NCBI RefSeq assembly: GCF_014898055.3 | Contig: NW_023604295.1 | Coordinates: 62,001 to 126,000, forward strand | Source: Talpa occidentalis | Taxonomy: Eukaryota > Chordata > Mammalia > Eulipotyphla > Talpidae | DNA: 64,000 bases | Reading direction: 5' to 3' | Part shown: piece after piece, positions 23,101 to 31,899 of the stretch | Numbering within the stretch: the first letter of the stretch is position 1 | How the letters are laid out: each line of letters starts with the position of its first letter | The notes under the pieces: generated by a model | Seen by the model: only the letters and a program-made list of their open reading frames with translations | Database searches by the model: none | Told to the model about the DNA's origin: nothing | Program-made: the position numbers and the translations under genes

Positions 23101-26100
23101 GCGCCCTCTGTGCTTGGCAACAGAAGCCACAGCTCCACTGACCTGACCCTGGTAAGCTCGTGGCCCAGCCATGTCCTGCGGGGAGACACCTGAAACCTGA
23201 GCGCACGTGCCATGGGGCCACCGCGGGAGCAAAGGAGGGCCCCTCCAGACAAAGGTCAGAGGCCACGTGCCCTCCCAGAGCCCGCCCCTTAGGTCAGCCA
23301 GCAGGAAACACAGCCTGCCACCAGCGCAGCTGAGGGGCACACTGACCCAGGCCACCCGGACCACAGCAGCAGGCTAGAGGGGCGGGCCCTAGGAGGCGCC
23401 TCACCGAGCGGGCACTGAAGAGCAAGGCTGAGGCAGAGGTCCCCAGTGGACAGGCAAGCCCTGCGATCCTGCCTACCCCACCTAGCCAGGGAGGCTCGTG
23501 GCTGGGAGGCAAAGGCCTGCGGACCAGAGAGTGGGGCTCACGTGGCCCCCCAGTGGTCACACAAAGAACAAGCCCAGGGACCCAGAGGGCCAGGCCAGTT
23601 CTCAGGTACTCAGGGGTTACATAATTCTAAATATTTTGTTCCTCACAGAAGAGCTTCAAAACACACAAATCAGAAACGAATAGAATGTAAACAAATGCCA
23701 GCCACAGGGAAGCTCCGGACACCCTCTGTCAGCAGCTGACAGCTGTGGGCAAATCCCAGCAGGGGCCCAGGACAGGGCTGTCGCCCGCACCCAGCACCCA
23801 CGAGAAGGCCAGAGTGAGTGAGCGCATCAGCAGCCCGACAGAAAGCCCTGCAGTCAGAGAGCGGAGGCAGGTTGGGAAGGGGCAAGGCCAGTGCTCCAGA
23901 CACCACGTCTCCCCAGCTCAAGTCCTTCCGGGCGGCAGCAACGGACCTGGTGTGGCAAGGGGAGCGCGACAAACGACCACGTTAGCTCTAAAAGCAAGGC
24001 TGGCCATGAAAACGCTAAGAACCAGGACTGCTGGGGCCAGCTCTGTAGACAAAAGGCTACTGAGGGGAAAGGCTAATCTGCAGGATGAAGAGGACAAGCA
24101 GCCAGTCCCGATTCCGACACAGCGCCGAGGAGCCGACGCGGGGGCGGCCCTGTCCCTCAGGGAACAGCAGGTCGTCCCTGGGTGACGCCGCTGGGGCCGC
24201 AGTGACCAAGCCAGACGTCTGCCTGATTCTCCCAGCAAGTGAATTCAGACTGATTTAAACACTTCATTATTAAAAATGGAGCCACAGGCATCCCCAAAGC
24301 AGGCGTGGAAATCTGCAATTTTGGCATGAAGGAGGCCTTCAGAGTAGGACGCAAGACACAGACACCCCAGAAAAAGACAACTTCATCAGACAAGGTTCTG
24401 CCTGGGAAGGGAATCACAAGGCTGCATGTACTGCTCGTTGAACAAAAGATGGAAAGGAATCAAAAGAAAAATGGGCAAATCATATGAAAGTTTACCAAAA
24501 CAAGAAGAAATACAAAAGCCAGGAAGTATGAAAGGTGACCAAGCTCGCATCAGAGTGGGCACCCGCGTCAAGACAGCACATCCCGTCGCCCAGACCGGCC
24601 TCCTGCAGCCTCGCCTGACCTGCCTCCTGGCCACCTGGCCCCGGAAACTGCTGGCACCGCAGGTGCCCCAGTCTGACTCCAGGGACCAGCTCCCCGACTT
24701 CCTTGAGCTCCACCGTCTATACATGCGTTATGAACACCCTCGACACTGCCTTGTGCTTTCATAATTGAGCCAAGTGTTATTCTTTGATGTCTTGCTTCTT
24801 TCACTCAACGGTATGTTTGTAACATTCATCTACAGGAATCTGTTTTTACCTAGTTTTAAAATATGAACAGAAAAGTGGATCTTTATTCAAAATGAACTGA
24901 AAGAAACTAGTAAGTGGTTGAATGGCACTAATATTGACTTACTTAACTTCTTGTATTTTACTTTTAAAGTAAAATTTATGTATTATTATTTCAACCCCCT
25001 AACCTCACTACTCAATCTTTTTAAACAAGGGTCAACACCATGGCCCTGCCTATAATTTTTAGTGGCTTTTAAAAATCAGAGCAAGAAAATACCATGAAGT
25101 TCAAATGTCAGGGTTGCCAGGAGCCGCGCTCATGTCCCCATGAGCCCCAGGGCCATGCTCGCCTGCACCCGCAGGGCCTCACGCAGAGGCTGCCAGTACA
25201 AGGAGCAACTGATCTTTGACAAGTGGGAACTTAGAGCCAGAGAGCAGAAGCCGCGCAGCCGCCGAGGGGCACGGGCAGGCGGTACCAGGGTCCCGTAGCT
25301 GCCGAAGTACTCCTCGTCCTGCCATGAGTCCTCGGGCTCGCAGTCCTCCAGCTGCTTCCCCAGATGGTTGGCCGGGATGTACCCGCAGGCCCCCGCACGC
25401 TCGCCCCACCACCAGTCAGCGGTCGTCTGTCTCAGGATGAGAATTTTTTCTCCTCTCAAAAAACTGAGCTGGTGAAAAACAGAGAAGTGAGGATTCAAGG
25501 AAGACCGGCAGCTGGCATTTCCACAGCGGCTCAAGGACAACTCCCCCAGCGCCGGGGCCCAAATCCCAGCCACTTTAAAAAGCAACTGTGAAAATTAAAG
25601 GAAGTTCGGGTGAGGAGAACCTGCAGAGGGCGCGCTCCCTTCAGTGCTTTAAATGTCCCCACTCCGCTGACCTCCAGGTGTTTAGTTTCAGGTGTTCCTC
25701 GCTGACAGTCGACTTGTTAACCTCCAAACGTCCAGTTCCTTGCACCAGACAACTGGCCCCTTTACCCGGCTTAGCCCCCTCCTCCCCGCCCCCGCTGGTA
25801 ACCACCAGTGGATCTTATCCTACAAGTTTGTGTTTTATTTATTTATTCAAGATTGATTTATTTATGCATACAAGAACTGGGGTACAGGCCCGAGGTGTGG
25901 GGGGGGCGGTGAGAGGATTCACAGAGTGGGGAATGAAACCCCTTGATTTCACTAGCTAGGAAGGCTCTGAACCAAGGCCCCATGCAAGGCTCCCGAGCCC
26001 TCCTCACCTGGGGCCCTGGTTGGGTGGGCGGCGTCACGCAGGCTGGAGGAGAAGCCCACCCAGGCCTCTCCCACCCTAGCTCGGGAGTGACTCTGCTAGA

Positions 26101-29100
26101 CTCGCTGCAGCCACCGGTCACCTGCGGCTGGAGCCACAGACCAAGTGTCACCGGGCCCGCGCCTAGCAGCCTACCTGCGTCTCGTCCGGGGCAGCGTAGT
26201 CGGCGATGGCCACAAACTCCTCAGGGTAAAGGGCCCCCTGGGTCCGCTCGTCCTCACCACACTCAGCCAGCTCAGCGCCCTCCTGCTCCGTCGGGGGAGA
26301 AGAAGACAGTGAGCTCTGCTCTGCTCTTCCTTTCTTTGCCACAGCTCATCAGAATGGTCCCAACCAGGTTTCATGACCAAGTTTTTATCACTCAAGCAAT
26401 TTTGGGGATCCTCCCTAGCGGAACAGTGGCTCTCATCTTGCCTCTGCCTCTACTTTCTGTCTCTAGGATCAAATGATTCTCTGGGAAGCAAAAACCAAGG
26501 TCTCCGCCTCACCGCCGCACCGAGGAGGGCTGCACTGTTCGTCCGTTCAACCAGTGCCAGGCTCGGCCCTCACGCCAGGCCTGAGGCAGCCAGGGCGTGG
26601 CGCGTGGGGTCACCGCCCTCACACAAAGTCAGAGTCCTAAGAAGAACGGGGACGGTCCCGGGTGTTTGGCATGAAAAATATAACGTAAAAGGCAAGAACA
26701 GCACAATAACATGACTTGCATCCAACAGCGAGCATCAGGGAAACGAAAAGGAAGCAGCCCTTCACACCCATCCTCGTGACTCGTCTCCACAAGGCCCTGG
26801 AACAGGTGTCCGGCCAGGTCTCCAGGGACCGGTATGCCCAAGGACAGCTGAGGGCCGGGGGATGTGGCCCCACCGCCGTGGACATGTGTGGCTCAGGCCC
26901 CAGAAGGCTGCCGGCCCGGCCACTGCCAGCAGTGCTCCTCCCCCGGGCAGGCAGCTCCTCCCCAGGCCAGGCCCCTGAGCAACGCCACCCGCTGAGCTCA
27001 TGGCCTCCAGACCCGCCTGCATGGACACAACAGCCCGCTGGCCGAGAAGGTGTGCAAGTCCTGGCGCATGAGGCAGTGTTGGGGACTGCACAGCAGGGAC
27101 TTGGGGACGGGGAGGGAGGCGGCTGAGATCAGAGCAGAGACACTCAGGAGGGCTGAGGAGGGCGGTTGCTCTCAGGAGACCTGGGCCAGGGGAGATAGAG
27201 AGAGCAGCTCGGAGATGGTGCATCTGCCGGAGGAGGACGGCCCCTGGGAGAAAGCCAGTCTCACAACGGGGTGATGAGATTCCAGAACAGCGAGGAAAGG
27301 TTTAAATACCCCGAGACCCAGGCCCACGATGGCGTCCGAGCACAGCGTCCCTGGGTGTCCTGACTTTCTTCCTTAGAATAAACGGTTCTCTGCTTTCTGG
27401 AAAAAATTTCTGTCTCTGCTGACTTCTCTGCAATGTCTGCGGATTCCTTGACAGTTCGTGGGACGAGAACCTGTGGTGGCTCGGGGGCTAGAGGAACAGC
27501 GCAGCCCAGCGTCGCAGGGGCGCGGACACGGAGGGCAGAAGACAGCCATGCAGGCCGCCAAGCTTTTTACACGAGCTGGCAGGCTTGACCTCACATCTCA
27601 GGGACTCAGCAACATGGCACCCGGGAGCCCTGGCTGGCCCAGCTCCCCTGGGCGACAGCCACATGCACCCTGCAGTCACCCTGTGTGGCAGCCCTGACCG
27701 CAGGCCATCGAGGGGCGCATTTTTCCCTCACACGCACCTCGCGGGTTCTGTAACTAAGAGTCACAGGGCAAGCGGTCAGCTTCCAGGGCCAGGAGGCTCC
27801 AGAAATGGGGCAGCAAATCCAAAGAGGACTGACCAGACACCCACAAAAGCGAGGCCAGTCAGGGCCTAACAGTGAGGCGAAACGCAGAGGGCAACAGTCA
27901 GGAGGCCGGATGGAAGGACAGACTGGCCGCCCCCCTGCCCGGCTAAGACCAGAGCCACCAAAAGCCCCAAAACCAGGGCCATGGGCTCACGCCCCCTCCT
28001 GCCCACACCGAGGCCGGCCCGACGGCACAGGGCGGGGTATGTGGGCCTCCCCGCGGCTGCACACGGCCTCGGCCCGGGAACAGCCACCGTGGGTTTGTCT
28101 CACCCATGGGAGAGAGAGCGCACCGTGGCCCCAAGGGGCGGCCACCTCGCCCCAGAGAGTCCCCAGAAGCACAAGCAGAGCACCGGCCACCTGTCAGCAT
28201 GGTGGGCAGCACTGGCCAGGGGGACGGTCACCACTGATCCCCCGGAGAGACTGGTAAGGGGAACTGACTTGGAGGATTCTCATATTGTGAAAGATCTGGG
28301 AAAGAAAGACTGGGATGGGCTATGGCGCAGGTCAGTTTTCTGGGTAGCAGTGAGAGGGACAGCTGAATGGCCAACGGCAGACACGCGGGGTGTTTGGCAT
28401 GAAAAATATAACGTACCTCACTGACCCAAAAGGGCAGGCGTGGAGAAAGATACAAAGAACGTGACAAACAGAGCCGGGCAGCAGGATGGCAGACTTAACC
28501 ACATAAGTCCTGACGGAAGAAGCGGATGGACCAGACATGCCGTTGGAAGGGCACGCTGCCACCAGGAGGAGGACACACCTGACGCACAAGTCAGCAAGGA
28601 ATCTGAAACAGCAAGATGCTGCTTCCAGTCCCTCAGCCTGGCCAGAACTGGACAGCCTGGCACCTCCAGAGTCAGCACCCCCAGCAACACCGGCAGGTGA
28701 TGGGCAGAGCCCTCCCAGTGTGGCAAGAAGTGCCCACCTGCACTGGCACCACTGGGCACCAGCGGGTGTTCAAGGGGCGGCGTTTGACAGACACGGGTAC
28801 AAGAGTCGGCGGGCGGGGGGGGGGGGGGGGGGCAGGGAAGGAAACGTGGCTCACCTCCCGGACAACAGAGGGCGCAGCACACGCCACACACCCCATGAAG
28901 AGACCCACTGCAGGGCACCCCACAGACCCGAACTAGCCCTTTACTCACACAGCAAGGACAAGCCCCCCCAAAGTAACATCGGGGAGAGCAGCAAACTGCC
29001 CGACAGAGAGAGAGACAGAGAGACAGACAAAGAGAAAGGAGTTAAATTCTGGAGGTAATTCCGGAGGTAAATTCCGAAAGCATACCCGGGCGTCAGTCCC

Positions 29101-30206
29101 GGTGCGGTGGAAGATGAAAAGCACTGGAAGATGGAAACGGCGCCACCACACAGAGACCAAGTCACAGACCAGCCCAGCGGCTGCCCCTGGGGACAGCACA
29201 GGACCGGGCTGGGGAACAAACCCCATCTGTGGTTAGTTATCTTCATAGATAAGCATCACACAGACAATGCTCTAAAGTACATACAACAAAAAGGTAACAG
29301 ATCTTCAATTCGGTGTGATATATGCTTGATGTTTGCAATTTTACTCTGTAAATTTACTAGTATCTTTTAAATTTCTCAAACGGAAATTGAGAGATCCACG
29401 GATTAAAACATTTTAGAATTTCAAGAAACAGATGAATGGAATCACCCGCCTACATTTTTGACTCTTTAACAACAGGGGTTTAGCTGAACTCTAATAGGTG
29501 AAATCTGTGTATAGCTTTGACTCCCCCAAAACTTAACTGTGGTGCTCCCTCAAAGGGCTGGACCCTCAGCACCCATCCCCATCCCAAAATTCGATGATGC
29601 TCAAGGCCCTACAGCGGGCCCACGGCCAGGTCTTCCTGTGGATTCAACAACCCACGACTGCAGTTGGTTGAACCCGTGAACGAGGCCCTCAACAGAAGAA
29701 AACGTTCCTGTAAGTGCACCCACACAGTTCAAAGCCGCGCTGTCCAAGGATCATTACACTGAAATAACTGACATCACACACTGGAGCGTTTGATTTTTTA
29801 AAAAACACTGTGGTCGTATTCATTTGGGTTTCAGCGTTACATAATCAACATTTTTTAATATTTAAGGACGACTTTTTTACCACTGACTTGAATGAAACTT
29901 TGTGTCCAAGGCACCGTGAATGAAGACTTAAGTCTTCCCCAATGTGTCAAGCCTGCCCTGGACCAGTTACGACTGGGAATGAGAGTAGTGCTGGCTGCTC
30001 CAGTGCAGGCACCAGGGAGGAGCCCCAGATTCCTGGGCCAATTCAGTAGCCACCGCCCTGCCTGCACCCCGGTTACCTTAGGCCCCCTTGCTGAGTGGCC
30101 ACCTGAAGGTCCAGGGGCAGCTACCCAAGGCCCCACCCTTGGGTTACCTGGGAGTCGCTGCCGTTACCTGGGAGTCGCTGCCGGCCCCGGCCCCTGAAGT
30201 CGCCAT
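14143..30206 (-). CDS. PRMT2: PRMT2, protein arginine N-methyltransferase 2 (whole gene span, ten coding exons)
   Basis: Type I-family protein arginine methyltransferase with an N-terminal SH3 domain; a nuclear and cytoplasmic transcriptional coregulator that transfers methyl groups from S-adenosylmethionine. Coding exons in order: 30168-30206, 26175-26282, 25286-25468, 22562-22723, 22012-22176, 16908-17083, 16673-16802, 15913-16049, 14596-14767, 14143-14175. They sum to 1305 nt, that is 434 residues plus stop, almost exactly the length of the human protein (433 as remembered). Every junction has GT donor and AG acceptor and phases agree. The SH3 (about residues 40-100) has the ADWWWGE core. 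SAM motif I is [10 protein letters not shown]. The double-E loop is [15 protein letters not shown] and the THW loop is HPTTHWKQ. All catalytic hallmarks are intact, so the gene looks functional. Start chosen: MATSG at 30206, matching the family N-terminus. Confidence 0.97.
14596..14767 (-). CDS. PRMT2: PRMT2 coding exon 9 (THW loop)
   Basis: 172 nt completing P, then [17 protein letters not shown], through [12 protein letters not shown] to DPASQR. THW loop closes the active site. Acceptor TTGCAG, donor GTAAGA. Confidence 0.96.
15578..15755. repeat. Diverged direct repeat, copy A (PRMT2 intron)
   Basis: Shares with 16190-16375 a series of blocks: CAAATGCTGC, AAGGTTT, GGGCCTC, CAAACTTGTGCAGAAAA, ATAAACAGAAAG, TCCAGGCTGGG, GATGCCAAAACCA. 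Same orientation. Repeat family not identified. Confidence 0.75.
15913..16049 (-). CDS. PRMT2: PRMT2 coding exon 8
   Basis: 137 nt reading [20 protein letters not shown] to LSTGPFH plus two bases of a proline codon. Acceptor ACACAG, donor GTGAGT. It is bracketed by a pair of direct repeats (15578-15755 and 16190-16375). Confidence 0.95.
16190..16375. repeat. Diverged direct repeat, copy B (PRMT2 intron)
   Basis: Partner of 15578-15755. The two copies lie on either side of PRMT2 coding exon 8. Confidence 0.75.
16673..16802 (-). CDS. PRMT2: PRMT2 coding exon 7
   Basis: 130 nt reading [20 protein letters not shown] and ending TVQIADLE at phase 0. Acceptor CCCCCAG, donor GTGAGG. Part of the beta-barrel domain. 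Confidence 0.95.
16908..17083 (-). CDS. PRMT2: PRMT2 coding exon 6
   Basis: 176 nt, phase 0 to 2. Begins [16 protein letters not shown] with the second glutamate of the double-E loop and runs to YEFNLSAL. The codon for the next lysine is split AA|G. Acceptor GAGCAG, donor GTGAGT. Confidence 0.95.
17084..18289. other. PRMT2 intron 5, proximal part
   Basis: GC-rich then ordinary sequence; overlapping frames up to 216 codons on the plus strand show no domain and no splice context. Nothing else seen. Confidence 0.5.
18447..18702 (+). repeat. tRNA-derived SINE
   Basis: Head GGGCCTCCCTGGTGGCGCAAGG, tail ATAAATAAATG. Slightly diverged body. Confidence 0.9.
18848..19149 (-). repeat. tRNA-derived SINE (GTTT-tail subtype)
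   Basis: Minus-strand copy; flanks share CAAATGTCCTTCTT as target-site duplication. Plus-strand tail contains ATTTGTTTGTTGG. Confidence 0.93.
19694..19966 (+). repeat. tRNA-derived SINE
   Basis: Head GAGCCTCCTTGGTGGCGTAAGG, tail ATAAATACATAAATC. Diverged copy immediately before another. Confidence 0.88.
19969..20250 (+). repeat. tRNA-derived SINE, near-consensus
   Basis: Well-preserved copy of the cgcgcag subfamily: head with GGCGCAGCGGTTGAGCGCTGG (A box region), B box GTTTCGATCCC, and (AAAT)n tail. Useful as a reference copy for the family. Confidence 0.93.
20305..21000 (+). mobile_element. LTR-like promoter element, diverged copy
   Basis: Shares with 60110-60950 and with the complement of 31900-32545 the order CCAAT-type motifs, GTGGGTGGAGC..CCTGAGAGAGGATACAAGCC, then a purine-rich leader. 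CCAATTAG at about 20447 and inverted or decayed CCAAT motifs follow; the TATA motif has decayed to GATACAAG (20551-20558). LTR identity is inferred from this U3-like promoter layout; no terminal TG/CA or internal retroviral genes were found. Confidence 0.5.
21000..21950. other. PRMT2 intron 5 remainder, nothing firm
   Basis: Includes A-rich text such as GCAACTAAGAGAAAAGTCTTAAAG near 21885 that looks repeat-derived (LINE or DNA element relic). Open frames of 60 to 137 codons lack motifs. Confidence 0.4.
22012..22176 (-). CDS. PRMT2: PRMT2 coding exon 5 (post-I and double-E loop)
   Basis: 55 codons beginning [14 protein letters not shown] (the acidic residue after motif I that contacts the SAM ribose) and ending SEWMGTCLL with the first catalytic glutamate. 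Donor GTAGGC. Confidence 0.97.
22562..22723 (-). CDS. PRMT2: PRMT2 coding exon 4 (SAM motif I)
   Basis: 54 codons beginning [17 protein letters not shown] and ending HYARPRA. Carries the SAM-binding [15 protein letters not shown] motif. Acceptor TTCTAG, donor GTGAGC. Confidence 0.97.
22724..25285. other. PRMT2 intron 3
   Basis: About 2.6 kb. Mixed repeat relics, AT-rich around 24240-25060; no exon-like open frame with splice sites was found. Long frames at 22724-23266 and 22930-23364 on the minus strand have no recognisable motif. Confidence 0.5.
25286..25468 (-). CDS. PRMT2: PRMT2 coding exon 3 (SH3 core)
   Basis: 61 codons beginning [12 protein letters not shown] and ending EYFGSYGTL. Contains the SH3 ligand-binding ADWWWGE motif and GYIPANHLG. 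Acceptor TTCACCAG, donor GTACCG. Confidence 0.97.
25832..25945 (-). repeat. tRNA-derived SINE, 5-prime truncated
   Basis: Tail ATTTATTTATTC and first part of the body only; breaks off after ACAGAGTGGGGA. Lies between PRMT2 coding exons 2 and 3. Confidence 0.8.
26175..26282 (-). CDS. PRMT2: PRMT2 coding exon 2
   Basis: 36 codons, [12 protein letters not shown] to YAAPDETQ, phase 0 to 0. Acidic linker leading into the first beta strand of the SH3 ([11 protein letters not shown]). Acceptor GGAGCAG, donor GTAGGC. Confidence 0.95.
26661..26687. repeat. 27-base direct repeat, copy 1
   Basis: Begins GGTGTTTGGCATGAAA and is identical over 27 bases to 28389-28415. Lies in PRMT2 intron 1 (between coding exons 1 and 2). 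Confidence 0.9.
26663..27460 (+). mobile_element. Possible solo LTR
   Basis: Starts TGTTTGGCATG at the direct repeat. Downstream come a TATA-like TTTAAATA (27301-27308), AATAAA (27377-27382) about 75 bases later, then a short TCTGTCTCTGCTGACTTCTC stretch, which is the U3-R-U5 order of a retroviral LTR. No gag, pol or env is seen. Boundaries are tentative and a non-LTR origin is possible. Confidence 0.4.
28389..28415. repeat. 27-base direct repeat, copy 2
   Basis: Identical partner of 26661-26687, same orientation, 1.7 kb away; flanking sequence is only weakly similar. Confidence 0.9.
28808..28832. repeat. Poly-G run
   Basis: About 20 consecutive G residues after GGGC; can form a G-quadruplex and is a likely sequencing-error site. 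Confidence 0.85.
30141..30182 (-). repeat. PRMT2: 20-bp tandem duplication at PRMT2 exon 1 donor
   Basis: Two perfect 20-base units, each (minus strand) reading CGGCAGCGACTCCCAGGTAA. The unit spans the last codons of the exon and the GT donor, so the gene has two identical donor sites 20 bases apart. Confidence 0.95.
30168..30206 (-). CDS. PRMT2: PRMT2 coding exon 1 ([13 protein letters not shown])
   Basis: Thirteen codons from the ATG, ending CAG with a GTAAC donor, phase 0. The last 20 bases of the donor region are duplicated in tandem, so an equally good donor lies 20 bases downstream (exon end 30148) and would shift the frame. The upstream part of this exon is 5-prime UTR; its acceptor was not assigned (CTGACAG and GCACAG candidates lie within 50 bases of the ATG). 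Confidence 0.88.
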
Positions 30207-30988
30207 CCTGACCCGAGGCTGTGCCGCATAACTGCCGCTGTCAGTGTGGCCTGTCCCCCTCCATTTCCACTTTGAAAAAGAGAATGAGAAAGTGGCTGTT
30301 ACGCTGCCTTTAATTAAGGTCGCTGAAGTTCACAGGCAAAGGGGACGGGGTGCCGGGTGGGCGTGCCCTGGTAACGCCTGAAGAGGAGCCTGTCCTTCCA
30401 CAGTGCAACGTCACTGCAATGAAAACTTACAGAAGAAATGAAATTTATAAACGTGATTCTTCCCAAAGCAATGCATTGATGAATTTCTCATTTCACACAG
30501 TGCTTTCTTCACCGTCTGCAAGGCGAGGCCCTTGCTCGGTGGAAGCTGGTTTCCGGAGACCGCTCGCCAGCTGGGGAGCCCCCGGGGCGCCCCCTCCAGT
30601 TGCAGCCTCCCGGGAAGCGACTCCAGCGGCTGCCAGAGGCGTTTCCCGCCGAAGGTCGGGGCTCACGCTGCCCTGAACGCGCGTTTTCTCTAGGCGCGTC
30701 TCAGTTTCTAGCAGGCCCGACGCCCCCGGCACCTGCACTGGCAGCCGCTGACCACACGCGCCGCGTTCTCCTGGGCGGACGCTTCCTGGGGGCGGAGGGG
30801 GCGGGGCGGCGGGGCGCCGGGCGGGGCGGCTGGGTGCGGCTCGCGCGAGGGGGAGCGACCGGACGCAGGCCCAGGGGCAGGGGACGGGATTGGCTGCGAG
30901 GGAGGGCGCTGCCGGCGGGGCGGGGGCGCGCCGCGGGGGCGGCCACGGGAGGGGCTGGGCGAGGCGCTGCGGGCGTGGCCCGGCGAGG

Positions 30989-31175
30989 GCGCGGCCGGGA
31001 GGGCGTGGCCACAGCGGCGGGGCGTGGCTGGAGGGCGTGGCCACAGCGCCGGGGCGGGAGGGTGTGGCCACAGCGCCGGGCGGGGCTGGAAGGGCGTGGC
31101 CACAGCGCCGGGGCGGGGCCGGGAGGGCGTGGCCACAGCGCCGGGGCGGGGCCGGGAGGGCGCGGCGTCCGGGGT
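30989..31175. repeat. GGAGGGCGTGGCCACAGCGCC minisatellite
   Basis: About six units of roughly 25 to 34 bases, each containing GGGCGTGGCCACAGCGCCGG and ending GGGCGGGGCC (GC box). Lies inside the CpG island, probably in the first PRMT2 intron. Confidence 0.92.
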
Positions 31176-31430
31176 TCGCCGCCTGAACGCGGCGGGGCAG
31201 GGGCGGGGCAGGGGCCGGGAAACCTCGAGAGGGGCGGCGGCCCCGGTCTTCCGCTGACGCGCAGAGCGAGGGCCCCTGGTCCGGACTGTGCTGCCTCTCG
31301 CGCGGCCCAGCGCCGGCACTGGCCGCCTGGAAACCTACCTCAGACGCGTCTCCGCCGAGGAGCGTGTCCGCGCCGCCAGCGCAGAGGGGCGGACGGTGCC
31401 TGCGAGCAGCTCGAGCCGCCGCCCTCGGCC

Positions 31431-31447
31431 CGCGCAGGCGCACTGCG
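31431..31447. promoter_or_regulatory. NRF1-like site 1
   Basis: CGCGCAGGCGCACTGCG, a good match to the palindromic NRF1 consensus. Confidence 0.7.
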
Positions 31448-31486
31448 TGGCTGTGCGCGGCGAAGGCTCCGCCCCGGCCCGGGCCC

Positions 31487-31500
31487 CGCGCAGGCGCAGA
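31487..31500. promoter_or_regulatory. NRF1-like site 2
   Basis: CGCGCAGGCGCAGA. Confidence 0.65.
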
Positions 31501-31548
31501 TCGTGCGTACGCCGCGGCCCTACGGAGAGCCCCCGCCACCCTCTGACC

Positions 31549-31561
31549 TGCGCAGGCGCAG
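31549..31561. promoter_or_regulatory. NRF1-like site 3
   Basis: TGCGCAGGCGCAG. Confidence 0.7.
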
Positions 31562-31610
31562 TGAGCTCAGCCTGGTGGGCCTGAAGGCCCTGGCCTGAGC
31601 GGAGCGTCTC

Positions 31611-31628
31611 GCGCCTGCGCACTTCCAG
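31611..31628. promoter_or_regulatory. NRF1-like site 4 with adjacent ETS-like motif
   Basis: GCGCCTGCGCACTTCCAG combines an NRF1-type half palindrome and an ACTTCC ETS core. Confidence 0.65.
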
Positions 31629-31899
31629 ACCCCGCCGCGCCTCGCCTTCGCGCGAGCGGACGCTGCGCCCCAGAGCGCGGGCTGGGCCGGGACCCGGCGG
31701 CCGGGCTGGAGAGGGCGGGGCCCGCGGTGGGCGGGGACCTGGGGCGGGGCCACGAGGAGGGGGAGGGCGGGAGGGGCCACAGCGGCCCTGGGACTGGGGA
31801 GCAGGACCGCGCCTTCTCCCGAAGTCCTGGCAGCGGCTCGGCCGCCCTCCATCCAGGCCACCGGGACACAGCCCAGCCGCCGGAGCCGCGGCCGCGATG

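Larger units (their letters stand above)
27461..30165. other. PRMT2 intron 1, remainder
   Basis: No coding exon found. Contains a G homopolymer at about 28808-28832, a GA-rich run near 29010-29040 and AT-rich sequence at 29230-29900. Overlapping frames up to 176 codons show no domain. Confidence 0.5.
31339..31620 (-). promoter_or_regulatory. PRMT2: Candidate noncoding first exon and core promoter of PRMT2
   Basis: The minus strand has a strong donor, CTGAG|GTAGGT, with exon end at 31339. Upstream of it lie the NRF1-like sites. Transcription starting at about 31.4-31.6 kb and spliced from 31339 to the ATG exon near 30.25 kb would give a normal untranslated first exon. This is inferred from sequence only. 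Confidence 0.5.
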
